This document shows positions 63,731-64,000 of a DNA stretch of 64,000 nucleotides, piece after piece. Position numbers and translations under genes: made by a program. How positions within the stretch are numbered: position 1 is the stretch's first letter; each line of letters begins with the position of its first letter. Source of the stretch: Yponomeuta sedellus (taxonomy: Eukaryota; Arthropoda; Insecta; Lepidoptera; Yponomeutidae); the NCBI GenBank assembly GCA_934045075.1, contig OW203724.1, forward strand, positions 13,069,473-13,133,472, in the 5' to 3' direction. The notes beneath the pieces are model-generated. The model ran no database searches. It saw only the letters and a list, made by a program, of their open reading frames with translations, and had not been told where the DNA came from.

Positions 63731-64000
63731 GGACCATCCAGAAATTACGTCACACGAATTTCGTGAGTTTTTGACCCCTCCCCCGTCCATGTCACGGCTT
63801 GTCACATTTGTGAGACTCCCCCCCCCCCCCTCCCCAGTGTGACATCACATATTTTGTAAATTTACATTTAAAAAATATTGAATTCAAACAGCAGTTCCGA
63901 AATAAGTTTTATAACAAGACTTGCAAAGGTTTTGAGTACTTTTTTTCGTAAATAGTGCAAAGATCGTGTTTTAACACGTAAAATTGGAAATGTGACGTCA
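63731..64000. repeat. Partial element with conserved GGGACCATCC end
   Basis: GGGACCATCCAGAAATTACG, TCACACGA and a C-run of about 12 near 63,818. The other end, if present, is beyond the window. The repeat type recurs in insects, but I cannot name its class. Confidence 0.45.

Overview
This looks like nuclear DNA of an insect, most likely a moth or butterfly. The base composition is AT-rich. The window holds a TED/gypsy-type errantivirus, several tRNA-derived SINEs with the lepidopteran-style core GAAGGAAAACATCGTGAGG, and the dispersed repeat that begins AACCGGCCAAGTGCGAGTC. I find no convincing host gene. The only long open frames (14.5-29.5 kb) belong to three mobile elements nested in one another. 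The rest is a mosaic of short SINEs, LINE fragments, MITE-like inverted repeats, solo LTRs, minisatellites and featureless AT-rich DNA.

Layout. 0-14 kb: decayed RTE-type LINE pieces, an old LTR (479-745), tRNA SINEs, a 5S-rRNA-derived SINE (5092-5452), a tRNA-bearing fold-back retroelement (10285-10719) and an inverted-repeat element (11965-12101). 14,398-30,052: an errantivirus on the minus strand (env, integrase, RT/RNase H, protease, gag read from left to right), with 230-bp LTRs that differ at one aligned base. A 5.58-kb CR1-like non-LTR element (17991-23566) sits in pol between RNase H and integrase, with target duplication CATT. A 2.54-kb piggyBac-type transposon with an intact 596-codon transposase sits in the 5' LTR (27337-29873), flanked by TTAA. 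30-48 kb: RTE fragments, SINEs, two copies of a 305-bp MITE with CAN target duplications, a solo LTR inside a 5S SINE, a 39-bp minisatellite and a further MITE. 47-55 kb: a cluster of the tRNA-bearing fold-back family. 55-64 kb: a lepidopteran dispersed repeat, an LTR with its primer-binding site, two MITEs, an internally deleted PIF/Harbinger element and more LINE/SINE fragments.

Order of events. The errantivirus came first, and the CR1-like element and the piggyBac element entered it afterwards. The virus LTRs are almost identical, so all three insertions look recent. Yet gag, the protease/RT junction and integrase each carry a frame break, so this copy looks unable to make Gag-Pol, while the env frame is still open. 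The piggyBac transposase and both ORFs of the CR1-like element are open.

The least ordinary signals are: (1) a small retroelement family with a tRNA-like domain near one end, present as inverted dimers and 5'-truncated copies, several flanked by 12-15 bp target duplications; (2) a 5S-rRNA-derived SINE family; (3) the paired 305-bp MITEs, whose empty target sites can be read elsewhere in this window; (4) a CR1-like ORF2 that has no ATG ahead of its endonuclease motif.
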